The notes: generated from the sequence alone by a model not told the origin. Counted from the first letter of the stretch, positions 35,687 to 45,362 are shown. The stretch is 64,000 bases of DNA from Arachidicoccus ginsenosidivorans (GCF_007971385.1 NZ_CP042434.1:2480001-2544000), one strand, 5' to 3'. Translations and numbers: made by a program.

Positions 35687-36028
35687 TTATTTTAGCAATT
35701 CGTCTACAAAAGTGACCAATTCTGCCATTCTATTGTAATTGATCGTATAATAGATGAATTTGCCATCTCTTTGGGTGACTACCAAAGCGGCTCTTCTAAG
35801 GATTGCTAAATGTTGAGAAACGACAGATTGTTCTAACCTCAGTTTTACGTAGATCTCTGTTACAGTGATCTTTTCATTTTCCTGAATGAGTTTAATAATC
35901 TGCAGGCGGAGCTTGTGATTAATTGCGCGTAGGATTAACGCGGCCTTTTTCATTCTCAGGAAATCTATCGTGATTTCTTCTTGACTTTTTGTATCCTTGA
36001 TAATGATGGTTTGCGCTGCGTTGCTCAT
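35687..36028 (-). CDS. ArsR/SmtB-family transcriptional regulator without cysteines
   Basis: 113 residues, single winged helix-turn-helix domain. The recognition helix region is KLRLEQSVVSQHLAILRRAA, followed by the wing VTQRDGKFIYYTIN. ArsR proteins usually repress stress or metal genes and release DNA when the inducer binds. Here the alpha-3 metal site (ELCVC) is replaced by EIYVKL and the protein has no Cys at all, so a persulfide-sensing Cys pair as in BigR/SqrR is also absent. It lies 86 nt upstream of the MBL/rhodanese gene on the same strand and is probably its regulator. Confidence 0.92.
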   Translation of the reverse strand: MSNAAQTIIIKDTKSQEEITIDFLRMKKAALILRAINHKLRLQIIKLIQENEKITVTEIYVKLRLEQSVVSQHLAILRRAALVVTQRDGKFIYYTINYNRMAELVTFVDELLK

Positions 36029-36068
36029 ATTATAAATAGATATTTTTAATAATCGGTTATAAATTAAT

Positions 36069-36082
36069 GTATAAAGTTATAC
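36069..36082. promoter_or_regulatory. Palindrome upstream of the arsR-type gene
   Basis: GTATAA-AG-TTATAC, a perfect 6-bp-arm palindrome, 41 nt before the regulator's start codon. It is a plausible autoregulatory ArsR-type site but differs from the repeat at 35613-35636. Confidence 0.35.
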
Positions 36083-36137
36083 AATATTTACTGTTTTGCT
36101 TGAATATATATATTAAAATGACATATTTTTAACATAT

Positions 36138-36833
36138 TTAAAGTCCCTCTTGAATTTTGGCGGTTGTATAGAATGATTTAAAATATAAAGGCTCACTATA
36201 TGCCACATCTGCAAAACGTTTTTCTGCGTAATACTGCTGTGCTAATGCGTTTTGCGCGGCACTTCCTCCTGGCAATGATAAAAAGGAATAATTGCCGCGA
36301 GGACAGATTTCCTGCCATTTATCCATGCCCGAACCAAAAAAGCAGATTTGCTTGTCTCGATGTTGAAAAGGCAGTACAAATTCCTTGCCATCCAATAAAT
36401 AAGCGCCGGGCGCCAATAGCTGTCCTAACTGGTGGTCATAAAGCGCTGTAAAAACTTCCATTCGCCGGGCATCTATCATAGGGGCATACAGCATATCCTG
36501 TGGATTTTTCTGCGCCAGTATGATCTTTTCCGCCATGATCTCTAGTGTATTTAATAAAATCAGCGGTTTGTTTAAGGTGAAACAGATGCCTTTGGCAGAT
36601 GCCAGTCCGACTCTTAGCCCTGTATATGAACCTGGCCCTGCGCTCACAGAAATACCATCGATTTCAGATAGATGCTTGCCAGCTTTTTCTAATATGTTGT
36701 TTATCGCAGGTTGAAGGAAAGATGCGTGGGATTTTTGCTCCTTATGGGTTAATTCTGCCAGGATTTGATCTGCATCAGCCAGGCTTATGCAGGCTTCACC
36801 AACTGCAGAATCGATGTGTAACAAGAGTGCCAT
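36138..36833 (-). CDS. tsaB: tRNA threonylcarbamoyladenosine biosynthesis protein TsaB
   Basis: 231 residues. TsaB partners TsaD and TsaE to make t6A37 on ANN-decoding tRNAs. The ASKHA fold N-terminus is LLLHIDSAVGEACISLAD, with KSHASFLQPAINNILEKAG and the characteristic SAGPGSYTGLRVGLASAKGI. The C-terminal half is variable, as usual. Followed after 108 nt by the arsR-type gene on the same strand. tsaD and tsaE are not in the window. Confidence 0.96.
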   Translation of the reverse strand: MALLLHIDSAVGEACISLADADQILAELTHKEQKSHASFLQPAINNILEKAGKHLSEIDGISVSAGPGSYTGLRVGLASAKGICFTLNKPLILLNTLEIMAEKIILAQKNPQDMLYAPMIDARRMEVFTALYDHQLGQLLAPGAYLLDGKEFVLPFQHRDKQICFFGSGMDKWQEICPRGNYSFLSLPGGSAAQNALAQQYYAEKRFADVAYSEPLYFKSFYTTAKIQEGL

Positions 36834-36972
36834 TATATTTGTATGTGTTATTATATGTTAAATAAAATAAAAATTATAAAACAAATATTTGTTAGTATTA
36901 AAACTATCTCTACCTTGCTCTTAGATAAACGACATAGTCTTTTTGTTTAATGATGAGATGATTTGGTTTCTT

Positions 36973-37010
36973 TGGCCTTCTATTCCAAGATAGAAGGCCA
37001 TTTTGTTTTC
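36973..37010 (+). terminator. Orphan hairpin with U-rich tail between two minus-strand genes
   Basis: TGGCCTTCTAT pairs with ATAGAAGGCCA (36973-36983, 36990-37000), followed on the plus strand by TTTTGTTTTC. On the minus strand the tail is AAAGAAACC, so it does not suit purN. It could end an unannotated plus-strand small RNA, or be an imperfect purN terminator. Confidence 0.4.
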
Positions 37011-37123
37011 TTAAACTCCTGTTTATTAATAGTTTAGATAGTGGCTTCAGCCGATTTTCTCTATACTAACCCTTGATCCCTTGACCCTTTGGCTATTTTA
37101 TCCATGGGTTTGTTTGAACCAAT

Positions 37124-37723
37124 TCAGATATTGGAAAAAAGTGCAGGATGTTCTTCAATATAATTGTCTATGACCGTTGGAAAATACTGGTGCTCTAAAA
37201 TGTGTATTTTGCCAGCGAGGTCGTCGGGGGTATCGGTGGGAGCGACGGCACATTTGGCCTGAAATAAATGTTTCCCATGATCATAGGCTTCATCAACCAG
37301 GTGAATGGTGATCCCAGACTCTTTTTCTTTTGCCTGGATAACTGCTTCATGCACAAAATGGCCATACATGCCTTTACCGCCATATTTAGGTAGAAGTGCA
37401 GGGTGAATATTGATAATTCGGTTTTGGAACGCAGCAACCAGGTTGGACGGCACTTTCCATAAGAAACCCGCTAGTATAATGATATCGATATCCTTTGCTT
37501 GCAGTTCCTTTACATATATATTAGTATCAAAGAAGTTGTTTTTATCCAATATGATAGTGTCAACACCAAATTTTTCAGCCTTTTGTAGTACGCCTGCATT
37601 TTTTTTGCTGGAAAGCACCAGTTTAACAGCGACAATTGGGTGATTTTTAAAGTGCTCCATGATCTTCTCTGCATTAGAGCCTGCCCCAGAGGCGAAAATC
37701 GCCATGTTCGTTTTTTTATGCAT
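37124..37723 (-). CDS. purN: Phosphoribosylglycinamide formyltransferase
   Basis: 199 residues from the ATG at 37723; a TTG six codons upstream is the only other option. PurN transfers a formyl group from 10-formyl-THF to GAR in purine synthesis. Motifs are NMAIFASGAGSNAEKIMEHF, IIILAGFLWKVP, RIINIHPALLPKYGGKGMYG (the catalytic Asn and His) and SGITIHLVDEAYDHGKHLFQ (the catalytic Asp in the YDHG segment). Full length. It is upstream of the divergent act-cox cluster and separated from tsaB by 290 nt. Confidence 0.96.
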   Translation of the reverse strand: MHKKTNMAIFASGAGSNAEKIMEHFKNHPIVAVKLVLSSKKNAGVLQKAEKFGVDTIILDKNNFFDTNIYVKELQAKDIDIIILAGFLWKVPSNLVAAFQNRIINIHPALLPKYGGKGMYGHFVHEAVIQAKEKESGITIHLVDEAYDHGKHLFQAKCAVAPTDTPDDLAGKIHILEHQYFPTVIDNYIEEHPALFSNI

Positions 37724-37919
37724 ATGACAAAGGTCTGTCAATTAGTTGAAATCAGCCAGTTATTTGTTTAAATTTAATAGCTACCTTCAAAGAAACTAAA
37801 AAATTATTGAAGACTTAATTACTTCTATAAGCCCTATGCCTATTAGGTTATAGCGATATTTTCCCTCAGAGTTATTTAAAAAAATAATGGTTGGATGTTC
37901 TTTTGTCAATTTCGTGTCA

Positions 37920-37927
37920 TATTTTTG
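37920..37927 (+). promoter_or_regulatory. -7 promoter element of the act-cox cluster
   Basis: TATTTTTG matches TAnnTTTG, 41 nt before the actA start. It is the only clear promoter ahead of the whole respiratory cluster. TTTG at 37902-37905 is closer than a normal -33. Confidence 0.55.
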
Positions 37928-37968
37928 CGGCTGTCAGGGATATTTCTCCACATTCCAACAACTGAATT

Positions 37969-39234
37969 GTGAATATGATCCACTTAAGAAAAGTAACCGA
38001 GAAGGTTGGTTTAATTGTTAGTTTAATCATTTTGTTGTCGTTCGCGCATCAGGTAAAAGCGCAGGATGGCAAGGCTTTATTTACAGCAAATTGTGCTTCT
38101 TGTCACAACGTCCATAAAGATATGACGGGTCCTGCACTGGCGGGTGTTGAAGACCGTTGGCCAGACCGGGCGCATATAATTGCCTGGGTACACAACAGTT
38201 CCAAAGTCCTCGCATCCGGGGACAAGTATGCAGATGATCTGTTTGCTAAATGGAACAAGACCCCGATGACGCATTTTGAGGGTATTTTATCTGATAAAGA
38301 TGTAGATGCCATTTTGGATTACATCAAGGTAGAAGAAGCCAAGAAGCCGGCAGCTGCTCCTGCAGCTACAGCCGCACAAGGTGCTGGTCAGCGTTCCGAT
38401 AATACTTTGTTATATGTCGTATTAACCTGTGTATTGGCTATTGTTGCTTTTATCCTGCTTCAGGTAAACAGCAGCCTTAAAAGACTTTCCAATAAGAAAG
38501 AAGGTCATCCGGTAATCGGACCCATTCCTTTTTACAGAAACAAGAAATTTATAGCAGTTATTGCCATATTAATCTTTATTTATATTGGTTATTGGTTGGC
38601 AAGTGGCGCTATCGGGCTGGGGCGGACGCAGAATTACGAACCCAAACAGCCGATTTTCTACTCTCATAGAGTGCATGCCGGTATAAATCAGATCAACTGT
38701 CTGTATTGTCACACCAATGCACAATATAGCAGACATGCCACGATTCCTTCTGTAAATGTTTGTATGAACTGTCATATGGCCATTACAGAGTACACTGGAC
38801 CAAAACTCTTTACAGCTGAAGGCAAAGAGGTTGACGGTTCTGCAGAAATCCAGAAATTATATAAATACGCTGGTTATGTACAAGGACAGCCTTGGGACGC
38901 TTCCAAAGCAAAACCCATTGAATGGGTACGCATCCATGAATTGCCTGATCACGTCTACTTCAATCACTCCCAACACGTAATGGTAGGTAAAGTACAGTGT
39001 CAGACTTGTCATGGTGATATCACCAAAATGGATGAAGTGAAACAATTTGCTCCATTAAGTATGGGATGGTGTATTAACTGTCACCGTACAACGGATGTAC
39101 AGTTTAAAGACAACGGATTTTATAGCATATATCAAAAATATCACGAAGGATTGAAGAACGGAACCATTGATTCTGCAAAAGGAATCACAGTGGAAATGAT
39201 TGGTGGTACTGAGTGTCAGAAATGTCACTATTAA
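37969..39234 (+). CDS. actA: Alternative complex III subunit ActA, six-heme cytochrome c
   Basis: 421 residues. ActA is a periplasmic/membrane cytochrome of the quinol:cytochrome c (or oxidase) oxidoreductase ACIII. An N-terminal signal region is followed by a monoheme domain with CASCH (42-46), a membrane segment (about 147-166), a second membrane segment (about 194-211) and a pentaheme module with CLYCH (244), CMNCH (265), CQTCH (344), CINCH (368) and CQKCH (416). Six CxxCH motifs were counted. First gene of the cluster; the TAnnTTTG promoter lies 41 nt upstream. Assignment is certain from content and gene order. Confidence 0.95.
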   Translation: MNMIHLRKVTEKVGLIVSLIILLSFAHQVKAQDGKALFTANCASCHNVHKDMTGPALAGVEDRWPDRAHIIAWVHNSSKVLASGDKYADDLFAKWNKTPMTHFEGILSDKDVDAILDYIKVEEAKKPAAAPAATAAQGAGQRSDNTLLYVVLTCVLAIVAFILLQVNSSLKRLSNKKEGHPVIGPIPFYRNKKFIAVIAILIFIYIGYWLASGAIGLGRTQNYEPKQPIFYSHRVHAGINQINCLYCHTNAQYSRHATIPSVNVCMNCHMAITEYTGPKLFTAEGKEVDGSAEIQKLYKYAGYVQGQPWDASKAKPIEWVRIHELPDHVYFNHSQHVMVGKVQCQTCHGDITKMDEVKQFAPLSMGWCINCHRTTDVQFKDNGFYSIYQKYHEGLKNGTIDSAKGITVEMIGGTECQKCHY

Positions 39235-39294
39235 TCTGAACCATCGATTATCAAATTCAATCATATACTTTTTAAATTTTTCAAATTTCGATAA

Positions 39295-42200
39295 ATGGCG
39301 AACAAAAAACATTGGCAAAGTTTTGGTGAGCGTGGAAATTCAAAAGCATTTCAGGACGCAAACAAAAACGAATTCCCCGAAGACTTACTTCCTTTTGAAG
39401 AAGTAGACGGCGGGTTTTTAAGCGCGCCAACGCCCAGAAGAGATTTTTTAAAATATTTAGGTTTTTCAACAGCTGCTGCGGCGCTGGCTGCCAGTTGTGA
39501 GACGCCCGTTCGTAAGGTTATTCCATTTGCCAATAAACCAGAGGATATCGTACCAGGTGTCGCCAATTACTACGCAACTACTTATGTAGAAGATGGTGAT
39601 GCGATCAGTGTACTGGCTAAAGTAAGAGATGGACGCCCTATCAAGCTGGAAGGCAATGAGCTTAGTGCCGTAACTAATGGTGGTACTTCCGCTCGCCTGC
39701 AGGCTTCCGTTATTGAATTATACAATACGGCCAGGCTGCGTTTCCCCACTATTGATGGGAAAGAAGTAACTTTTGATGCCATCGATAAATCCATCAGCCA
39801 GGCAATCAGTGGCCCCGGCGTGATTCTCACGACACCGGTTACTTCTCCTACCACGCTGGAAGTAATTAATAAATTTATCGCTAAATATCCTGGCAGCCGC
39901 CATGTCACTTATAACAGTGTTTCTTATAGTGGCATGCTGGAAGCCAACGAGGCTAGCTCTAGCTACGGTAAAAAAGCCATCCCTTCTTATCATTTCGATA
40001 AAGCGAAGATCATTGTTGGTCTGGCAGCTGACTTCTTAGGTAGCTGGGTGGCGCCTGTTCAATTCTCTAAGCAGTATGCTGCTGGTCGTAAGATCAATGA
40101 GAAAGACATTAAAATGAGCAAACACTACCAGTTTGAAGGTATTTTGAGCCCGACTGGTGCAAGTGCGGATGAGCGTTTCCAGACCCGTCCTTCCGAATTA
40201 GGTCTGGTGGCAGCTGCTTTACTCAGCGCCGTAAATGGCGGTAGCGTAAGTGGCATTCAGGATGCAAAATTGAAAGCCGGTATCCAGAAAGTCGCCAAAG
40301 ACTTGCTGGATAATAAAGGAGCTTCACTGGTGGTTAGCGGCAGTCAGGATAAAAATGTCCAGATTGTTGTGAATGCCATTAATGAAGCTTTAGGTTCAAA
40401 CGGAACCACCATTGACTGGAGCATACTTAATAATACCCGCCAGGGCACTGACAGCGAATTCACACAGCTGTTAAGTGATATGAAAGCCGGCAGCGTTGCT
40501 ACATTAGTCGTTTACAATGCCAATCCTGCCTATAGCTGGCAGAAAAGCGATGATTTTGTCAGTGCACTTAAAAAAGTCCGCACAACGATCTCATTAAATG
40601 AGAAAGCAGACGAGACGACGCAGCTTTGTAAATATGTGGTGCCTAGCAACCACTTCCTGGAAAGCTGGGGTGATGCCGAACCAAGAACAGGGCATTATAG
40701 CTTTATTCAGCCAACCATCAATCCACTGTTTAAAACCCGTCAATGGCAGGATAGCCTGTTGAAATGGGCTGGAGAACCTTCAGATTATGAAACTTTTTTG
40801 AAGACCTACTGGATGACAAAACTGGGTGGTGGCGAAACGATGTGGCTCAAAACCATTCAAAGCGGGGTAATTAACCCACCAGCTGCAGCCCCAGCGGCCG
40901 CCGCCTTTAACAGCGCAGCTGTTGCGCCGGCACTGACTGCTGTAAGCAGTAAAAAGAAAGCTGGTAAATATGAACTAGTTCTTTATCAGAAAATAGCTAT
41001 TGGGGAAGGTCAGGGAGCCAGCAATCCATTTTTACAGGAAATGCCGGATCCGATCTCCAGAGCAACCTGGGACAACTATGTGATGATGTCTCCGGCAATG
41101 GCTTTGGAACTGTTGGATATTGATATCTACAGAGAAGGACGTGCGGATGAATACGAAGTACATCCGGAAAAACCCGTTGTTAAAGTAACGGCTGGCAATG
41201 TGAGCATTGAATTACCAATTTTGGTTATCCCAGGCACGCACCCTAATACCGTAGGTATTGCAGTCGGTTACGGCCGTACCGGTAAGATCGGTAAAGCAGC
41301 TGACGGATATGGCAAAAATGCCTATCCACTGGCTCAGTTATTAAATGGTGCAACTGTATTTGAGCAATACGATATTAAGATCGAGAAAACAGGGAAAAAA
41401 TCTAAAGTTGCACAGATTCAGGTACATGACCGTTATGATTCCGTAATCGGCGGCAAACGTACTGAAGTGTTGAAAGTACTCAATCTCCCTGAATTCCAGG
41501 AAGATCCAAAAGAAATATTAAGAGACCGCGAAGAGGAACTTAAACCTTATGGCGGTATTGAGAATTTTGAAAAGCAGGGTACGATTTATCCATATTATGA
41601 CAAACCAGGGATTCACTGGGGAATGAGCGTGGATATGAATGCCTGTAATGGTTGTGGTGCATGTGTCGTTGCCTGTAACATTGAAAACAATGTTCCTATC
41701 GTAGGTAAGGATGAAGTCGCCAGATTCCATGATATGCACTGGTTACGTATTGACCGTTATTATACAGGTGATGTTGACAATCCAAACGTTGTATTCCAGC
41801 CAATGCTCTGTCAACATTGTGATAATGCACCTTGTGAAAACGTGTGTCCGGTGAATGCCACCAACCACAGTACAGAAGGACTGAACCAGATGGCCTATAA
41901 CCGTTGTATCGGTACACGTTATTGCGCCAATAACTGTCCATATAAAGTACGTCGCTTTAACTGGGCTGACTATACCGGAGCAGATTCTTTCCCTAATAAC
42001 CAGGATCAGACGACTGTGGGTAAATTGGATGCAACCGTTCATGATAGAAATGAAGATCTTTCCAGAATGGTGTTGAATCCGGATGTGACTGTTCGTTCCC
42101 GTGGTGTAATGGAAAAATGTTCTTTCTGTGTGCAGCGTTTGCAGGATGGTAAGCTGAAAGCTAAAAAAGAAAGCAGACCGCTTAAATCCGGTGAGAATAA

Positions 42201-42420
42201 TGAGTGGGATGTTAAAACCGCCTGTCAGCAGGCATGTGCCAGCGATTGTATCGTCTTTGGTAATGCCAATGACAAAAACAGTGCAATTTCTAAAGTTAGA
42301 AGAGAAAATCCACTTAGATTATTCCATTCTCTGGAACAATTACACACCATGCCAAATGTCAACTATTTTGCAAAAGTGCGTAATACAGATGTGAAGGAGC
42401 CAGAAACTCCAACAGCTTAA
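39295..42420 (+). CDS. actB: Alternative complex III subunit ActB, molybdopterin-type plus Fe-S protein
   Basis: 1041 residues. ActB is the large periplasmic iron-sulfur subunit of ACIII. The N-terminal TAT-like signal has RRDFLKYLGFSTAAAALAAS and Cys68, so it may be lipidated after TAT export. The central 600 residues resemble a molybdopterin oxidoreductase without evidence of a cofactor. The C-terminal ferredoxin module holds four Cys clusters: CNGCGACVVACNIENNVP, CQHCDNAPCENVCP, CIGTRYCANNCPYKVRRFNW and CSFCVQRL. An Ala/Pro-rich linker lies near residue 530. Second gene of the cluster, 60 nt after actA. Confidence 0.96.
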   Translation: MANKKHWQSFGERGNSKAFQDANKNEFPEDLLPFEEVDGGFLSAPTPRRDFLKYLGFSTAAAALAASCETPVRKVIPFANKPEDIVPGVANYYATTYVEDGDAISVLAKVRDGRPIKLEGNELSAVTNGGTSARLQASVIELYNTARLRFPTIDGKEVTFDAIDKSISQAISGPGVILTTPVTSPTTLEVINKFIAKYPGSRHVTYNSVSYSGMLEANEASSSYGKKAIPSYHFDKAKIIVGLAADFLGSWVAPVQFSKQYAAGRKINEKDIKMSKHYQFEGILSPTGASADERFQTRPSELGLVAAALLSAVNGGSVSGIQDAKLKAGIQKVAKDLLDNKGASLVVSGSQDKNVQIVVNAINEALGSNGTTIDWSILNNTRQGTDSEFTQLLSDMKAGSVATLVVYNANPAYSWQKSDDFVSALKKVRTTISLNEKADETTQLCKYVVPSNHFLESWGDAEPRTGHYSFIQPTINPLFKTRQWQDSLLKWAGEPSDYETFLKTYWMTKLGGGETMWLKTIQSGVINPPAAAPAAAAFNSAAVAPALTAVSSKKKAGKYELVLYQKIAIGEGQGASNPFLQEMPDPISRATWDNYVMMSPAMALELLDIDIYREGRADEYEVHPEKPVVKVTAGNVSIELPILVIPGTHPNTVGIAVGYGRTGKIGKAADGYGKNAYPLAQLLNGATVFEQYDIKIEKTGKKSKVAQIQVHDRYDSVIGGKRTEVLKVLNLPEFQEDPKEILRDREEELKPYGGIENFEKQGTIYPYYDKPGIHWGMSVDMNACNGCGACVVACNIENNVPIVGKDEVARFHDMHWLRIDRYYTGDVDNPNVVFQPMLCQHCDNAPCENVCPVNATNHSTEGLNQMAYNRCIGTRYCANNCPYKVRRFNWADYTGADSFPNNQDQTTVGKLDATVHDRNEDLSRMVLNPDVTVRSRGVMEKCSFCVQRLQDGKLKAKKESRPLKSGENNEWDVKTACQQACASDCIVFGNANDKNSAISKVRRENPLRLFHSLEQLHTMPNVNYFAKVRNTDVKEPETPTA

Positions 42421-42464
42421 TTAGCATTTAATAATAATTATTTATTGGTTATAAACGAAACCGA

Positions 42465-43907
42465 ATGTCATTATTTAAATACGAATCAGAACTCAGAGAA
42501 CCCTTGGTGAAGGGCAGCAAATCGTACCATCAGATTACGGAAGATCTTGTTGCACCCATTGAAGTAAAGCCGGGTAAACTATGGTACATCGGGTTTTTCA
42601 TCGCCCTCTGTCTTTTGCTTTTTGGCGTGATCAGTGTCTATACCGAAGTGGTATATGGTATTGGTCAGTGGAATCTGAATAAGACCGTGGGTTGGGGCTG
42701 GGATATCACTAACTTCGTGTGGTGGGTTGGTATCGGTCACGCCGGTACATTGATCTCTGCGATCCTGTTGCTGTTCCGTCAGGGATGGCGTACTGGGGTT
42801 AACCGTGCGGCAGAAGCGATGACGATCTTTGCGGTAATGTGTGCTGGTCAGTTCCCGATTTTCCACATGGGACGCGTATGGGATGGGTTTTTTGTAATGC
42901 CTTATCCAAATACACGTGGTCCTTTATGGCCTAACTTTGACTCTCCACTGCTTTGGGACGTATTTGCGATCTCTACTTATTTTACAGTTTCTGTATTATT
43001 CTGGTATACAGGGCTTTTGCCTGATTTTGCTACGGTTCGTGACCGTGCGAAGACCAAACTTAGAAAATTATTATACGGTATCGCTTCTTTTGGATGGACA
43101 GGTTCCACCAAACACTGGCAAAGACATGAAGCCTTGTCTTTGGTTTTAGCCGGTCTGGCGACACCACTGGTACTTTCTGTACACACAATCGTATCCTTTG
43201 ACTTTGCGACCTCTGTTATCCCGGGATGGCATACAACGATCTTCCCGCCTTACTTTGTTGCTGGTGCGGTGTTCTCTGGGTTTGCGATGGTAAACTCACT
43301 GCTGCTCATCGTGCGTAAGATGATGAATTTACAACAGTATATTACTATCGGGCACATTGAGGCCATGAATAAGGTAATTGTGTTGACGGGATCTATCGTA
43401 GGGGTGGCTTATCTTTCTGAACTCTTTATTGCCTGGTATAGTGGCAACCGCTATGAAGCTTATGCATTCTTCTATAGCAGAGCCGATCTTTTCAGTCCAC
43501 TGGGCTGGAGTTACTGGGGGATGATTGCCTTTAACGTATTAAGCCCGCAAATCTTCTGGTTCCGTAAAATGAGACGTAACCTGTTTGTTACTTTCTTTAT
43601 GAGTATCATTGTGAATATCGGTATGTGGTTTGAACGTTTTGTGATCATCGTTACCTCAATTTACAGAGACTATGTTCCATCTGCCTGGACGGTGTACTAT
43701 CACCCGACCATTTGGGAAATGGGCTTCTATATTGGTACATTTGGTTTATTCTTTACTTGTTTCTTCCTGTTCTCCAAGTATTTCCCGGTTATCGCCATTG
43801 CGGAAATCAAGAGTATTGCGAAAACTTCCGGGGACAACCACAAATGGGCTGTTGCACCGGTGGAAGCAAAAGAACCTGAGGTATTTGCACATGAATATGC
43901 GCACTAA
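42465..43907 (+). CDS. actC: Alternative complex III subunit ActC, NrfD-like quinol-binding membrane protein
   Basis: 480 residues, about ten hydrophobic segments. ActC is the PsrC/NrfD-type membrane subunit that binds menaquinol. Recognisable parts are GWGWDITNFVWWVGIGHAGT, FHMGRVWDGFFVMPYPNTRG and TIVSFDFATSVIPGWHTTIF. The N-terminal tail begins MSLFKYESELREPLVKGSKS, typical of Bacteroidota ActC. It lies 44 nt after actB and 100 nt before actD. Confidence 0.96.
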   Translation: MSLFKYESELREPLVKGSKSYHQITEDLVAPIEVKPGKLWYIGFFIALCLLLFGVISVYTEVVYGIGQWNLNKTVGWGWDITNFVWWVGIGHAGTLISAILLLFRQGWRTGVNRAAEAMTIFAVMCAGQFPIFHMGRVWDGFFVMPYPNTRGPLWPNFDSPLLWDVFAISTYFTVSVLFWYTGLLPDFATVRDRAKTKLRKLLYGIASFGWTGSTKHWQRHEALSLVLAGLATPLVLSVHTIVSFDFATSVIPGWHTTIFPPYFVAGAVFSGFAMVNSLLLIVRKMMNLQQYITIGHIEAMNKVIVLTGSIVGVAYLSELFIAWYSGNRYEAYAFFYSRADLFSPLGWSYWGMIAFNVLSPQIFWFRKMRRNLFVTFFMSIIVNIGMWFERFVIIVTSIYRDYVPSAWTVYYHPTIWEMGFYIGTFGLFFTCFFLFSKYFPVIAIAEIKSIAKTSGDNHKWAVAPVEAKEPEVFAHEYAH

Positions 43908-44007
43908 TTGGGGAGACAAAGTAACGAGTAGTATATATAGTATAATATAAAAAGATTTCATTCATAGCGTGAGGGTTTAATGTACTAAGCGCTTAATTGA
44001 AAATACA

Positions 44008-44598
44008 ATGGCAAAAAAGAAATTTGTTGTAGCGAGTTTTGATGAAGAAGCAAATCTGTTCCCTGCGGTGGAGAAAACCCGCAAGGCCGGATACAAAATT
44101 CATGACGTGTATACACCTTTCCCGATGCATGGTCTGGATCAGGTAATGGGGCTAAGAGAAACCAGTTTACATACAGCAGGTTTTATCTATGGTATCCTGG
44201 GTACTTGTACGGCACTGGGTTGTATGTCCTGGATTTTCGTATCTGACTGGCCTCAGATTTATGATGGTAAACCCCATTTTGCCTTACCAGCCTTCATTCC
44301 GATTACATTCGAGTTGACGGTACTGTTTGCAGCGGTTGGTATGGTATATACTTTTTGCTGGTTATGTCAATTGGCTCCATTTGTTAAAAAGCATATATTC
44401 CATCCAAGGCAGACTGATGACATTTTTGTACTGGCCGTTGAATGTACGCCGCAGACCGATGTAGCGGAACTGGAAAGATTCTTTGATGATAAAGGCACCG
44501 TTGGTGTTGAAATCCAGGAGGCTGAAGCCGGCTGGTGGTGGGGCCGCTTTGATAAAGAGCAGCAGATCATCAACGAAAATGCAGTGGAAGTATTATAA
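44008..44598 (+). CDS. actD: Alternative complex III subunit ActD (DUF3341)
   Basis: 196 residues. DUF3341 proteins are the ActD subunit, a membrane-bound accessory part of ACIII. The N-terminal cytoplasmic domain (AVEKTRKAGYKIHDVYTPFP) is followed by two membrane segments (about 56-80 and 96-120) and a short C-terminal domain that starts ILAV-like (FVLAVECTPQTDVAELERFF). Gene order between actC and actE confirms it. Confidence 0.95.
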   Translation: MAKKKFVVASFDEEANLFPAVEKTRKAGYKIHDVYTPFPMHGLDQVMGLRETSLHTAGFIYGILGTCTALGCMSWIFVSDWPQIYDGKPHFALPAFIPITFELTVLFAAVGMVYTFCWLCQLAPFVKKHIFHPRQTDDIFVLAVECTPQTDVAELERFFDDKGTVGVEIQEAEAGWWWGRFDKEQQIINENAVEVL

Positions 44599-44678
44599 GC
44601 TGTGTGTGGAGTTATCGCATCGCAAATTAATTTTAAATTCTAGCCGTTATGATTCGGCTTTTTATACAGAAATCAAAT

Positions 44679-45362
44679 ATGAGGATGAAAAAATTATCTG
44701 TCATAGCACTTATTTTCATTAGCGGGGCCGCCCTGGTAAGTTGTGGTAGTGGTGTAAGACGTGATCCGGGACGTGTTTATATGCCGGATATGTTCTACAG
44801 CAGAGCATATGAGACATATGCCCAGAGAGACTCCACTCAGTTCACTGAAAATGAGGCAGAAGCTGGCCGCAAAATATTTTACAACAATCAGCCTGTTGCA
44901 GGTACTATATCAGTTGGAGAGGATTTGCCTTTCCCGCTGGCGAAAGATGCTACTGGCGATACGACCAATTATGTGGCCTCCAGAGCACTTGCTAATCCGG
45001 AAGGTCCTTTGACAGCAGATGAAACCACTGAAATTCACCGGTTGTATCTGATCAATTGTGGTATTTGCCATGGCGCTAAAATGGATGGTAATGGTCCGCT
45101 TTATAATGACGGTAACGGTCCTTTCTCGGCAGCACCAAAAAATCTGTTAGGTGATCCAATTGTCCTTAAAATGCCAGAAGGGCAGATGTTCTATTCTATT
45201 GAGTATGGTAAAGGTATGATGGGAAGCTACGCTTCTCAGCTGAGCCGTAAGCAACGTTGGCAGCTTGTTCATTATATCAAGGCCAGACAACATGAGGCAG
45301 AGGGGATTCCGGTTGATCCGGCAGATATAGCAGACACAACGGCATTAGCTGCTGCTAAATAA
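44679..45362 (+). CDS. actE: Alternative complex III subunit ActE, monoheme cytochrome c lipoprotein
   Basis: About 227 residues from the ATG at 44679; the frame is open to an ATG at 44649, but the later starts (44679 or 44685) give a clean lipoprotein signal (KLSVIALIFISGAALVSCGS). One heme c site, CGICH, sits near residue 133, with a distal Met likely in KMPEGQMFYSIEYGKGMMGS. ActE is the terminal cytochrome of ACIII and passes electrons to the oxidase. An Ala/Thr-rich tail follows. Lies 51-100 nt after actD. Confidence 0.94.
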   Translation: MRMKKLSVIALIFISGAALVSCGSGVRRDPGRVYMPDMFYSRAYETYAQRDSTQFTENEAEAGRKIFYNNQPVAGTISVGEDLPFPLAKDATGDTTNYVASRALANPEGPLTADETTEIHRLYLINCGICHGAKMDGNGPLYNDGNGPFSAAPKNLLGDPIVLKMPEGQMFYSIEYGKGMMGSYASQLSRKQRWQLVHYIKARQHEAEGIPVDPADIADTTALAAAK

